NCBI GenBank assembly: GCA_902533075.1
Contig: CACAKN010000002.1
Coordinates: 1 to 64,000 of the forward strand
Length of the DNA: 64,000 nt
Source: an uncultured Pelagibacteraceae bacterium
Lineage (GTDB): Bacteria; Pseudomonadota; Alphaproteobacteria; Pelagibacterales; Pelagibacteraceae
Direction of reading: 5' to 3'
The notes under the pieces: model-generated
What the model was told of the DNA's origin: nothing
Database searches by the model: none
What the model saw: the letters and a program-made list of their open reading frames with translations, nothing else
Translations under genes and position numbers: made by a program
Shown: piece by piece, positions 21,077 through 29,536 of the stretch
How the letters are laid out: each line of letters starts with the position of its first letter
Numbering within the stretch: position 1 is the stretch's first letter

Positions 21077-22443
21077 GAAAAAATTTAAATGTAATAGCTG
21101 CTTATAGCATAATGATGGGGTTAATTATCCTTGTGGGAATATTTCAATCCTGGAATATTGCTTTATCAATATTTAATCTTTGCTTGATTTCAGCTGTCAT
21201 GACGATGGGTGCAAATATTCAATGGGGCTATGCTGGTTTAATTAATTTTGGAATAATGGGTTACACAGCTTTGGGTGGTTTAGCAGCAGTTTTAATTTCT
21301 GTTAATCCAGTTCAAGAAGCTTGGAGCGCAGGTGGTTCGAACATTTTATTTAGTCTATTTCTTATTATAGGAATGGTATTAGCTGTTAGATATGTTTTAA
21401 ACAAATATGAAAAATCGAAAAAAAGAACTTACATTATTGCTACAATTATTATCTTAGGAATTATCATAATACGATTTGTATCTGAGCCTGGTATCGAGGC
21501 AATTGAAGAGATAGAGCCAGCAAAAACTGGTTTTTTGGGTGGACTTGGTCTACCAATTATTTTTTCTTGGATAGTTGGAGCTTTGTTTGCTGGTGGATTA
21601 GCATTTGTTATAGGTAAAGTTGCCTTAGGTTTAAGAGCAGATTACTTAGCGATAGCAACCTTATTAATATCCGAAATTGTAATTGCAATTATTAAACATG
21701 AAGACTGGCTGACAAGAGGAGTTAAAAATGTAATTGGTTTAAAACGTCCCGCACCTTACGAGGTTAATTTACAACAAACCGATTGGTTCATTAATTTAGT
21801 TGAAAAATTTAACTCAAGTAAATTGAATTTAATTACAGATTTTGCTGAAAGACAAGCTGCTCTTAACCAATTTGTAATTGAAGGATCATCTGTTTTTGTA
21901 AAACTTTGTTACTCAGGGCTATTTTTGGTTGTAGTGATTATTCTTTTGATTTTAACTCAAAAAGCACTTTATTCTCCATGGGGAAGAATGATGAGAGCTA
22001 TAAGAGATAATGAAGAGGCAGCTAACGCTATGGGTAAAAATGTTGTTAAGCAACATCTTCTAATATTTGTTTTAGGCTCAGCCATTGTTGGAATTGCAGG
22101 AGCGATGTTAGTAACTCAAGATGGATTGTTTACTCCAGGAAGTTACAGACCGATGAGATACACTTTTTTAATATGGGTTATGGTTATAGTTGGAGGAAGT
22201 GGAAATAATTTTGGGGCAATTCTTGGAGGTTTTGCTGTTTGGTTCTTGTGGATTGAAGCTGCGCCAATAGGATTATATTTAGTAAATCTAACAACCGCAG
22301 GTTTAGATGATACACACGCTTTAAAAGTTCATTTAATTGAGAGTGTTCCTTATTTTAGATTTTTAATGATGGGAATTGGTCTATTACTTATTATGAGATA
22401 TCGACCAAAAGGTATACTTCCTGAAAAAATAGAAATAAAATAA
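21073..22443 (+). CDS. Branched-chain amino acid ABC transporter permease LivM-like
   Basis: ANIQWGYAGLINFGIMGYTALGG; MMRAIRDNEEAANAMGKN. Confidence 0.9.
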   Translation: MRKNLNVIAAYSIMMGLIILVGIFQSWNIALSIFNLCLISAVMTMGANIQWGYAGLINFGIMGYTALGGLAAVLISVNPVQEAWSAGGSNILFSLFLIIGMVLAVRYVLNKYEKSKKRTYIIATIIILGIIIIRFVSEPGIEAIEEIEPAKTGFLGGLGLPIIFSWIVGALFAGGLAFVIGKVALGLRADYLAIATLLISEIVIAIIKHEDWLTRGVKNVIGLKRPAPYEVNLQQTDWFINLVEKFNSSKLNLITDFAERQAALNQFVIEGSSVFVKLCYSGLFLVVVIILLILTQKALYSPWGRMMRAIRDNEEAANAMGKNVVKQHLLIFVLGSAIVGIAGAMLVTQDGLFTPGSYRPMRYTFLIWVMVIVGGSGNNFGAILGGFAVWFLWIEAAPIGLYLVNLTTAGLDDTHALKVHLIESVPYFRFLMMGIGLLLIMRYRPKGILPEKIEIK

Positions 22444-22448
22444 TTATT

Positions 22449-22520
22449 ATGAAATATATTATTACAGGTGCTGCAATTGCTTGGGCTTTATATATGGCCG
22501 ATAAATATTTATTTTTTTAA
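22449..22520 (+). CDS. Putative 23-aa membrane microprotein MKYIITGAAIAWALYMADKYLFF
   Basis: ATG 22449 to TAA 22520, 5 nt after the livM-like stop; single hydrophobic segment. Confidence 0.35.
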   Translation: MKYIITGAAIAWALYMADKYLFF

Positions 22521-22581
22521 AATTTTTATTACAACCACAGATTTAGAGTTATACACTTTTTTACACATCAAAGAATTAATC

Positions 22582-22609
22582 TTGAAAATTTAATCTTAAT
22601 AATTAAATA
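22582..22609 (+). promoter_or_regulatory. Putative sigma70-type promoter for the structured RNA
   Basis: TTGAAA (22582-22587), 16-nt spacer, TAAATA (22604-22609); predicted start ~22615-22617 coincides with the first stem. Confidence 0.5.
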
Positions 22610-22615
22610 AGTTAC

Positions 22616-22826
22616 ATACCTTAACTAACCTAAAAGAGAGAGCAAGGTATAAACTAGAAAGGATGCTGTTTGGCAAGGCAAACAGCGTGACCGCAATAAT
22701 TGGGAAATATATATTGGGCGGTCTTATCTTCCAATCTTTTAGCACCAGATTGGCAGTAATTATGATTAAAAAAAACAGCTGCTAATTAAGATAGTGGTGC
22801 TAGGGAACTGACCAACCTTTGGTCAT
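22616..22826 (+). ncRNA. Candidate structured RNA (or structured 5' leader) upstream of an HNH-nuclease gene
   Basis: Perfect stems 22616-22622/22644-22650, 22665-22672/22679-22686, 22689-22694/22718-22723, 22731-22736/22748-22753, 22809-22815/22819-22825; apparent pseudoknot 22740-22747/22795-22802; locally high GC. Confidence 0.75.
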
Positions 22827-22839
22827 AAGGAGGATACAT

Positions 22840-23262
22840 ATGTCGTTAGAAAATAATGACGCTCACTTTTTAGTAAGAGCTAAAAAGATTTTAAGAACAA
22901 ATGAGTGGCTACCAATACTAAACCACTTTTATAATCAAAAGACTCAAGCCTTTATGGATAATAATTTTGATAAAGTTTCAGATTATATTTATTGGGGACA
23001 TTTGATTGCTAATGCGATTGATTATGATCAGTATAGACAATCTCATCATTGGAAAGATCTTAGAACAAGAACTTTAGATAAATATAAAAACTGCATTGTT
23101 TGTTCTAGACCATCTGAGGATATGCATCATAATAGATATCATGGTGTTTTATTCAAGGAACAAGTTGGTGTTGATGTTGTTGCAATGTGTAGATGCTGCC
23201 ACACTAAGTTTCATAATGATAATAAAGTTGCAAATTATTATGAATTAAAAAGAACCAATTAA
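22840..23262 (+). CDS. Small HNH-endonuclease-domain protein (140 aa)
   Basis: CIVC..DMHHNRYHGVLFKEQVGVDVVAMCRCCHTKFHN zinc-ribbon HNH motif; strong SD AAGGAGG at 22827-22833. Confidence 0.85.
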   Translation: MSLENNDAHFLVRAKKILRTNEWLPILNHFYNQKTQAFMDNNFDKVSDYIYWGHLIANAIDYDQYRQSHHWKDLRTRTLDKYKNCIVCSRPSEDMHHNRYHGVLFKEQVGVDVVAMCRCCHTKFHNDNKVANYYELKRTN

Positions 23263-23299
23263 CAAAAAAAAACCCCAGCGAATTTCTTCGCTGGGGTTT
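23262..23299 (-). terminator. Intrinsic terminator, best T-tract on the minus strand (for the SBP gene); hairpin also downstream of the HNH gene
   Basis: AAACCCCAGCGAA-tttc-TTCGCTGGGGTTT, 13-bp stem; minus-strand readout continues into T9. Confidence 0.9.
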
Positions 23300-23312
23300 A
23301 AAATATTAAATA

Positions 23313-24494
23313 TTATCTTTGTTTTTTAGTTTTAAATTTTCCGCCTTTAATTTCTTGTTCTAAGAAAGAACCTTCAGCTTCGCCGACGCTAGTAAAAGTA
23401 ACTCCAGTCGCACCCTCGTAGTTTACTTTTTTACCTTTAGCTAGCAAATCTAAACCTTTTTTAAGTTCACCTGGATAAATTTTTGTTCCAGGGCCGTTAG
23501 CAACATCCATTACATTTTTTGCAATTGATGCTCTATCAGCTGACCCACCTGCTTGCATCGCTAAAACAATTAAAGCAGCTGCATCATAAGATTCTCCAGT
23601 GTAAGGACCAGAACTATCGATACCAGCAGCTTTTGCTACATTACCGAATACACCAGCGCCTTTACCAGTTGAACCTGGCATTGAGCCAAAAGATTTTTTC
23701 AAGTCTTTTCCAAATGCATCTACTAAAGACTGACCAATCATACCATCAGATAAAATGAATTTATCAAATGCTCCAGAGTCTAGAGAAGCTTGGATTATTC
23801 CTTTACCACCTTGGTCTAGGTAACCAATTACAGCTACCGCATCACCACCTGCTGAAGCAAGAGTTGCAACTTCAGATGAATAATCTGCTTTACCATCTTC
23901 GTGAGCAGTTACAGTAGTTACTTTAATACCATGAGCTTCAACAGCTGCTTTGTAAACATCCGCTAAACCTTTTCCATAGTCATTGTTAGTGTAAGTGATT
24001 GCAACACTTTTAACTTTTCTGTCTTTAGTAATATCAGCTAAAATTTGACCACCTCTAGCATCTGAAGGAGCAGTTCTGAAGAAATACCCTTTGTCATCAA
24101 GAGTTGTTAGTCCTGGTGATGTAGCTGATGGAGATATCATTACTACACCATTTGGCACAGCAACGTTTGAAGCTATAGCTCCAGTTACTCCTGAACAGTC
24201 AGCACCCATAATAGCCGCAACACCTTGTGAAACTACACCTTCAGCTGCTGCAGTTGCTGCAGCTGAATCAACACAAGTTGAGTCTGCTCTTACAACTGTA
24301 ATTTTTTCACCACCTAGTAATGAACCTGAATCTGAAGCTTCTTTAAAAGCAAGCTCAGCAGATGCAGCCATGGCAGGCGTTAGGGACTCGATAGGACCTG
24401 TAAATCCTAAAATAATTCCCATTTTAACTTCTGCAAAAACATTTGTTGTAAAAGTAGAAACAAATATAAATGCAGCTATAAATAGTTTTTTCAT
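23313..24494 (-). CDS. ABC transporter substrate-binding protein (branched-chain amino acid/amide type)
   Basis: Signal peptide; VKMGIILGFTGPIESLTPAMAASAELAFKEA; lies opposite the second liv cluster. Confidence 0.88.
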   Translation of the reverse strand: MKKLFIAAFIFVSTFTTNVFAEVKMGIILGFTGPIESLTPAMAASAELAFKEASDSGSLLGGEKITVVRADSTCVDSAAATAAAEGVVSQGVAAIMGADCSGVTGAIASNVAVPNGVVMISPSATSPGLTTLDDKGYFFRTAPSDARGGQILADITKDRKVKSVAITYTNNDYGKGLADVYKAAVEAHGIKVTTVTAHEDGKADYSSEVATLASAGGDAVAVIGYLDQGGKGIIQASLDSGAFDKFILSDGMIGQSLVDAFGKDLKKSFGSMPGSTGKGAGVFGNVAKAAGIDSSGPYTGESYDAAALIVLAMQAGGSADRASIAKNVMDVANGPGTKIYPGELKKGLDLLAKGKKVNYEGATGVTFTSVGEAEGSFLEQEIKGGKFKTKKQR

Positions 24495-24570
24495 TATTAT
24501 CCTTTTATTTTTGTTAACAATTTGTAAAAAATAAATTAAAGCCTATTTCAATATTTTTTCAATAAGCAAA

Positions 24571-25428
24571 TTATTTAATTTTATGAAGAAAAAAGACTGA
24601 AGTTATAACAATTATACCACCCAATATGAACATAATTGTAGGCACTTCACCAAAAATTATAAAACTTAATAAAATACCAAAAATAGGAAATAATGAGTAA
24701 AAGGGAAATATCTTTCCTACAGTGTAAAATCTATATAAGTAAAACATAAGCAAGTGAGCAAACAAAGAAACTACTATAGCTTGATAAAGAATTAATATCC
24801 AAGACTGTATTTTTATCTGATAAATATTTTTAATAATATTTCCTTCAATGAAAAAGGAAATAATCAATAAAATTATAAAACCAAAAATTCCTGTACTTGC
24901 GTTAATTAAACTTATATCTAAACTTTTAAGTTGTCTGGAATACACTTGAGATAAACCAAAAAATAATGCCATTAAGCTAGCAAAAAATAATCCTATAATA
25001 TTTTCAGTAATTTTAGGATCGAAAAATATTATTAGTATCCCAATAAATGAGAGAAAAATAAAAAACCATTTTTTGTTACTTATATTTTCTTTGAGTATAA
25101 TGGAGCTTACAAGAATACCAAAAGGAATTGCTAATTGAGATCCTAAAATAATTGGTGAAATGATAGATGAATAGTAAAGAGATAAATTCATAAAAACATA
25201 AACTAATACACCCATCGAAATTGAAAATATGATTAATGGTTTCAAATATTTTTGATTTGGAACTTCAAATTTCAAAAAAGGTATTAAGAATAAAAACACT
25301 AAACCCATTCTTAAAGAGGCCATCAAAATAGGGGGGACTGACTCATTTAAAACAAGCTTTGCCACAGGAAAAGAACTGCCATGAGCAACCATAATAAATA
25401 TTAATATAGTAAGATGTTTGATTGGCAA
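24571..25428 (-). CDS. DMT/EamA family transporter
   Basis: 10 TM EamA-like. Confidence 0.82.
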   Translation of the reverse strand: MPIKHLTILIFIMVAHGSSFPVAKLVLNESVPPILMASLRMGLVFLFLIPFLKFEVPNQKYLKPLIIFSISMGVLVYVFMNLSLYYSSIISPIILGSQLAIPFGILVSSIILKENISNKKWFFIFLSFIGILIIFFDPKITENIIGLFFASLMALFFGLSQVYSRQLKSLDISLINASTGIFGFIILLIISFFIEGNIIKNIYQIKIQSWILILYQAIVVSLFAHLLMFYLYRFYTVGKIFPFYSLFPIFGILLSFIIFGEVPTIMFILGGIIVITSVFFLHKIK

Positions 25429-25439
25429 TTTAATATTAA

Positions 25440-26078
25440 TTAAAAATATTTTTTAAATTCTTCGTTAATTGAAAGTATTTCAAGATCAACAAGTCCACCT
25501 ATAACAAGTTGAATAGCAACTAGTAATATAAATCCTAAGCCCACATAGGCTATCCATAAATGTTTTTGAATATAATTAGCAAGGTATGTTGCCATAGCTC
25601 CAGTAAGTATCACAGATAATACTAAACCAAAAATCATAAAACTAAAATTACCTTTAGCAGCACCTACAACACCAATTACATTGTCAAAACTAATTGTTAT
25701 ATCAGCGAATAAAACTTTATAAACACTTTGTATGTAAGATGGTTCTTTAGATTTTTTAGTTGGTGATTTTATTTTTTTTATTTCAAAAAGATCTTTTCTC
25801 AAATCATTAACAATCCAAATTAAAAGTAATCCTCCAATAATTTTAATAAAATAAAATTCAAATAAATATGTTGCAAATACCGCAAATATAACTTTAAATA
25901 TTAAAGCTCCTGCAACACCCCATAAAATTATCTGTTTTCTATTCTTCGGAGCAAAATTTGCAGCTATCAAACCAATAATTATGGCATTATCTGCTGCTAA
26001 GATTATATCTATAAAAATAATCTGTACTAATATGAGAGCTTCTTCTAACAAAGTAAGGACATAATAATTAAAATTCAA
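25440..26078 (-). CDS. TerC family integral membrane protein
   Basis: IIFIDIILAADNAIIIGLIA and VLFADITISFDNVIGVVGAA TerC repeats. Confidence 0.9.
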   Translation of the reverse strand: MNFNYYVLTLLEEALILVQIIFIDIILAADNAIIIGLIAANFAPKNRKQIILWGVAGALIFKVIFAVFATYLFEFYFIKIIGGLLLIWIVNDLRKDLFEIKKIKSPTKKSKEPSYIQSVYKVLFADITISFDNVIGVVGAAKGNFSFMIFGLVLSVILTGAMATYLANYIQKHLWIAYVGLGFILLVAIQLVIGGLVDLEILSINEEFKKYF

Positions 26079-26164
26079 GATAATTCAATTAAAAGTAGTA
26101 TAATTTTTTTATTGATAATTTTTATAATACATAATGAAATGCATTAAAAATAAATGGAGGACAA

Positions 26165-27136
26165 ATGAAAATTATGAAATATTTATTAACTATTTTAGTT
26201 TCATTAATTTTGTCAATAAATTTTGCAATTGCAGAGAAATGGGACATGGCTCTAGCTTATGGAGCTGGTAATTTTCATTCTGCAAATGCAGCTGAATTTG
26301 CAAAAAATGTTACTGAAAAAAGTGGTGGAAAATTAACTATTGTTACTCATCCTGGAGGATCACTTTTTAAAGGAGGAGAAATTTTTAGAGCTGTTAGAAC
26401 TGGCCAAGCTCAGATTGGTGAAAGATTTATGTCAGCTTTAGGAAAAGAAGATCCATTACTTGAAGTGGACTCTCAACCATTCTTAGCTACATCTTACTCA
26501 GATGCTATGAAACTTTACAAAGCTTCAAAAGATGAAATTATAAAAGGTTTAGATGCAAAAGGATTAGTTTTTTTATATGCTGTACCATGGCCTGCACAAG
26601 GTTTGTATAGTAAGAAAGAAATTAACTCTGTGAATGATCTAAAAGGATTAAAATTTAGAGCATATAATTCAGCAACTATTAGAATTGCTGAGTTGACAGG
26701 AATGGCTCCAACAAAAATTGAGGCAGCTGAAATTAGTCAAGCTTTTTCAACTGGTGCAGTTGAAAGTATGATTACTTCACCGACTACAGGAAAAAACTCA
26801 AAGATTTGGGAAAATGGAGTTAAATATTTTTACGACATAGCAGCTTGGTTTCCAAAAAATATGATAATTGTTAATAAAGATGCGTGGAATAATTTAGATA
26901 AAGCTACGCAAGATTTAGTAATGAAACAAGCAGCCTTAGCTGAAAGAAAAGGTTGGCAATTATCAAAACAAGGAAATGTTGGAGATAAAAAAGCTCTAGC
27001 AGATGCTGGAATGGTAGTTGGAAAAGTAAACTCATCTTTACAATCTCATTTTGAAAAAGTTGGAGAGACAATGGCTAAAGAATGGTCTCAAAAAGCTGGA
27101 TCAAGAGGAGCAGCTGTTTTATCAGCATATAAATAA
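26165..27136 (+). CDS. TRAP transporter substrate-binding protein DctP
   Basis: Signal peptide; TGQAQIGERFMSALGKEDPLLEVDSQPFL; adjacent DctQ/DctM. Confidence 0.9.
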   Translation: MKIMKYLLTILVSLILSINFAIAEKWDMALAYGAGNFHSANAAEFAKNVTEKSGGKLTIVTHPGGSLFKGGEIFRAVRTGQAQIGERFMSALGKEDPLLEVDSQPFLATSYSDAMKLYKASKDEIIKGLDAKGLVFLYAVPWPAQGLYSKKEINSVNDLKGLKFRAYNSATIRIAELTGMAPTKIEAAEISQAFSTGAVESMITSPTTGKNSKIWENGVKYFYDIAAWFPKNMIIVNKDAWNNLDKATQDLVMKQAALAERKGWQLSKQGNVGDKKALADAGMVVGKVNSSLQSHFEKVGETMAKEWSQKAGSRGAAVLSAYK

Positions 27137-27152
27137 TTTTATTCAATTTATC

Positions 27153-27185
27153 TTAAGGCCACTTTATTTTTAAAAGTGGCCTTAA
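27153..27185 (+). terminator. Stem-loop between dctP and dctQ (attenuation/processing/RNA stability)
   Basis: TTAAGGCCACTTT / AAAGTGGCCTTAA perfect 13-bp inverted repeat. Confidence 0.75.
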
Positions 27186-27192
27186 AATTATA

Positions 27193-27675
27193 ATGATTAA
27201 ATTTTTAGATAATAATTTACATAAAATTTATAAACTTTCAGGTTATATTGCTGCGATTTTTTTAATATTAGTTGCGTTATTTATTCTTATAGGAATTTCA
27301 TCAAGAATATTTGGTTTTTATATTAGAGGGTTAGCAGAATATTCTGGTTATTGTATGGCCTCAGCATCATTTTTTGCCTTAGCTTATACTTTTATAGAAG
27401 GTGGGCATATTAGAATTACTCTTTTTTTAGAAAAATTTACTGGTAAAAAAAAATGGATAATAGAAACATGGTGCCTAAGTGTGGCAACTTTTTTTTCAGG
27501 ATATTTAGCATTTTATTTTATCAAGATGCTAATCATATCTTTTAAATTTCAAGAAAGAAGTGAAGGTGCTGATGAAATTTTGATATGGATACCCCAAACA
27601 GGAGTAGCTATTGGTTCTACAATTTTTTTTATAAGTGTTTTTCATCAATTTATTTTAAATTTAAATAAACATTAA
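27193..27675 (+). CDS. TRAP transporter small permease DctQ
   Basis: 4 TM, GLAEYSGYCMASASFFALAYTFIEGGHIRI. Confidence 0.88.
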   Translation: MIKFLDNNLHKIYKLSGYIAAIFLILVALFILIGISSRIFGFYIRGLAEYSGYCMASASFFALAYTFIEGGHIRITLFLEKFTGKKKWIIETWCLSVATFFSGYLAFYFIKMLIISFKFQERSEGADEILIWIPQTGVAIGSTIFFISVFHQFILNLNKH

Positions 27676-27676
27676 A

Positions 27677-28987
27677 ATGGCTGAGATATTTTTAACAATT
27701 TTTTTTATTGTAGTTTTACTATTTTTTTTAGGATCTGGTATTTGGGTTGCATTAAGTATGATTGGAGTATCAGCTATTGGGATGATGATTTTCACATCTA
27801 GACCAGTCGGAGATGCAATGGCAACAACAATATGGGGAACATCTTCATCATGGACATTGACTGCTTTACCACTATTTGTTTGGATGGGTGAGATATTATT
27901 TAGAACAAAATTGTCGGAAAATTTATTCAAGGGACTTTCACCTTGGATGCAAAAATTACCAGGAGGTTTAATCCATGTTAATGTTGTTGGTTGTGCATTG
28001 TTTGCTGCAATATCTGGCTCATCAGCAGCAACAGTAGCTACTGTTGGTAAAATGTCTATTCCCGAGTTAAGAAAAAGAAAATATCCAGAAAAAATTTTAT
28101 TAGGAAGCCTTGCTGGCTCAGGAACTTTAGGATTGTTAATCCCACCATCAATAATTTTAATTATCTATGGGGTAGCTGTTCAAGAGTCTATAGCTAAATT
28201 ATTTATTGCAGGAATTATACCAGGTATAATGATTGCGCTAATTTTTATGTCATATGTAATTTTTTGGTCTTTATTAAACAAAAAAGAAATGCCAATTATA
28301 AAGCAAGAGTTTACATTTATTCAAAAACTAAGAAAATCAACTCAATTATTGCCAGTAATAATATTAATATCTGCAGTAATAGGATCAATCTATACAGGAA
28401 TAGCTACTGCTACAGAGGCAGCATCACTTGGAGTTGTAGGAGCACTAGTTCTTTCTTATTTTCAAAAAAGTTTAACAATTGAAACTTTTAAATTATCATT
28501 ACTAGGAGCTACTAAAACTTCTTGTATGATTGCATTTATACTAGCAGGTTCAACTTTTTTATCTTTAGCTATGGGCTTTACAGGTTTGCCTAGAAATTTA
28601 GCTATTTGGATTGAAAGTATGAGTTTATCACCTTATGTCTTAATATTTGTTTTAATGATCTTTTATATAATTTTAGGAATGTTTTTAGATGGGATATCAG
28701 CGGTGGTTTTAACTATGGCAATAATTGAACCAATGATACGACAAGCAGGCTTTGATATGATCTGGTTTGGAATTTTTTTAGTTATAGTCGTTGAGATGGC
28801 TCAAATAACACCACCTGTAGGATTTAATTTATTTGTACTACAGGGAATGGCCAATAAAGATATGGGCTATATTGCAAGAAGTGCATTTCCATTATTTTTA
28901 TTGATGATATTTGCTGTTGTCTTAGTTGTTTTATTTCCTGAAATTGTATTATTTTTACCTGAGCAAATGGTTAAAAATTTAAATTAA
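27677..28987 (+). CDS. TRAP transporter large permease DctM
   Basis: LPLFVWMGEILFRT; GSGTLGLLIPPSIILIIYG; EMAQITPPVGFNLFVLQ. Confidence 0.93.
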   Translation: MAEIFLTIFFIVVLLFFLGSGIWVALSMIGVSAIGMMIFTSRPVGDAMATTIWGTSSSWTLTALPLFVWMGEILFRTKLSENLFKGLSPWMQKLPGGLIHVNVVGCALFAAISGSSAATVATVGKMSIPELRKRKYPEKILLGSLAGSGTLGLLIPPSIILIIYGVAVQESIAKLFIAGIIPGIMIALIFMSYVIFWSLLNKKEMPIIKQEFTFIQKLRKSTQLLPVIILISAVIGSIYTGIATATEAASLGVVGALVLSYFQKSLTIETFKLSLLGATKTSCMIAFILAGSTFLSLAMGFTGLPRNLAIWIESMSLSPYVLIFVLMIFYIILGMFLDGISAVVLTMAIIEPMIRQAGFDMIWFGIFLVIVVEMAQITPPVGFNLFVLQGMANKDMGYIARSAFPLFLLMIFAVVLVVLFPEIVLFLPEQMVKNLN

Positions 28988-29511
28988 TATTTATTAATAG
29001 AATTTTTTAAATCATTATATTCATCACAACCACACCCACTCATTGCTTTTAATCTTTCTTTAGCTAAGATAGGTTTGTTAAGAGATAAATATAGTTCACC
29101 TAAATATTTATTTATATATTGGTTTTTTGGCTCTAAAGTTAAACCAAGGATATAATATGTTTCAGCGTTATCAAATTTTTTAAGTTTGTTGTAAGCAAAA
29201 CCCAAATAGAAAAATATATCTGGATCAATATCTTGGTTTTTGTTTGCTTTGAGTAAAAAATTTATTGACTCAGAATACATTTTATTAGCTTTTTTAATTT
29301 TACCTTTGGATTCATATTTCAATCCTTTGTTTATTCTTCTTATACCAATTGTTAAATCAGTAAATCTTTGCAACTCTGGGAGTTCATCTCTATATTTACT
29401 TGAGTTAGCAAAAACGTTCAAAGAAACCGCAAAAAAAGAAAAAAGCGATATATAAAAAAATAATTTTTTTAACATTAGTTTAAATTTATAAAATATAAAA
29501 AAATTTGACAA
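28984..29511 (-). CDS. TPR-repeat secreted protein
   Basis: Signal peptide; TPR-like repeats; C-terminal CGCDEYNDLK. Confidence 0.8.
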   Translation of the reverse strand: MSNFFIFYKFKLMLKKLFFYISLFSFFAVSLNVFANSSKYRDELPELQRFTDLTIGIRRINKGLKYESKGKIKKANKMYSESINFLLKANKNQDIDPDIFFYLGFAYNKLKKFDNAETYYILGLTLEPKNQYINKYLGELYLSLNKPILAKERLKAMSGCGCDEYNDLKNSINKY

Positions 29512-29536
29512 TTTTTTTTATACTATAAGATAAGAT

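Noticed and set aside
22754-22790. Possible tmRNA tag-like reading frame (..AAAACAGCTGCTAATTAA) inside the structured RNA
   Set aside because: No tRNA-like acceptor domain, no T-arm GGTTCRANTCC and no continuous tag frame of the expected type; the segment is better explained by the proposed stem/pseudoknot architecture.
22819-22839. ORF-track TTG start for the HNH gene
   Set aside because: It lies inside the 3' strand of a hairpin and spans the SD; ATG 22840 with SD AAGGAGG 6 nt upstream is much better.
22616-23262. IscB/HEARO (OMEGA) system
   Set aside because: The 140-aa ORF has an HNH motif but no visible RuvC or PLMP region; the similarity is only conceptual (RNA next to HNH), so no such label was given.
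24091-24534. 147-aa plus-strand ORF opposite the ABC substrate-binding gene
   Set aside because: Antisense shadow of a strongly supported coding gene; low-complexity A/S/T/P composition.
29460-29536. Poly-A/T-rich spacers considered as phase-variation tracts
   Set aside because: A/T homopolymers are ubiquitous in this base composition; only the A9 at 59406-59414 sits where a frame change joins two plausible protein halves.
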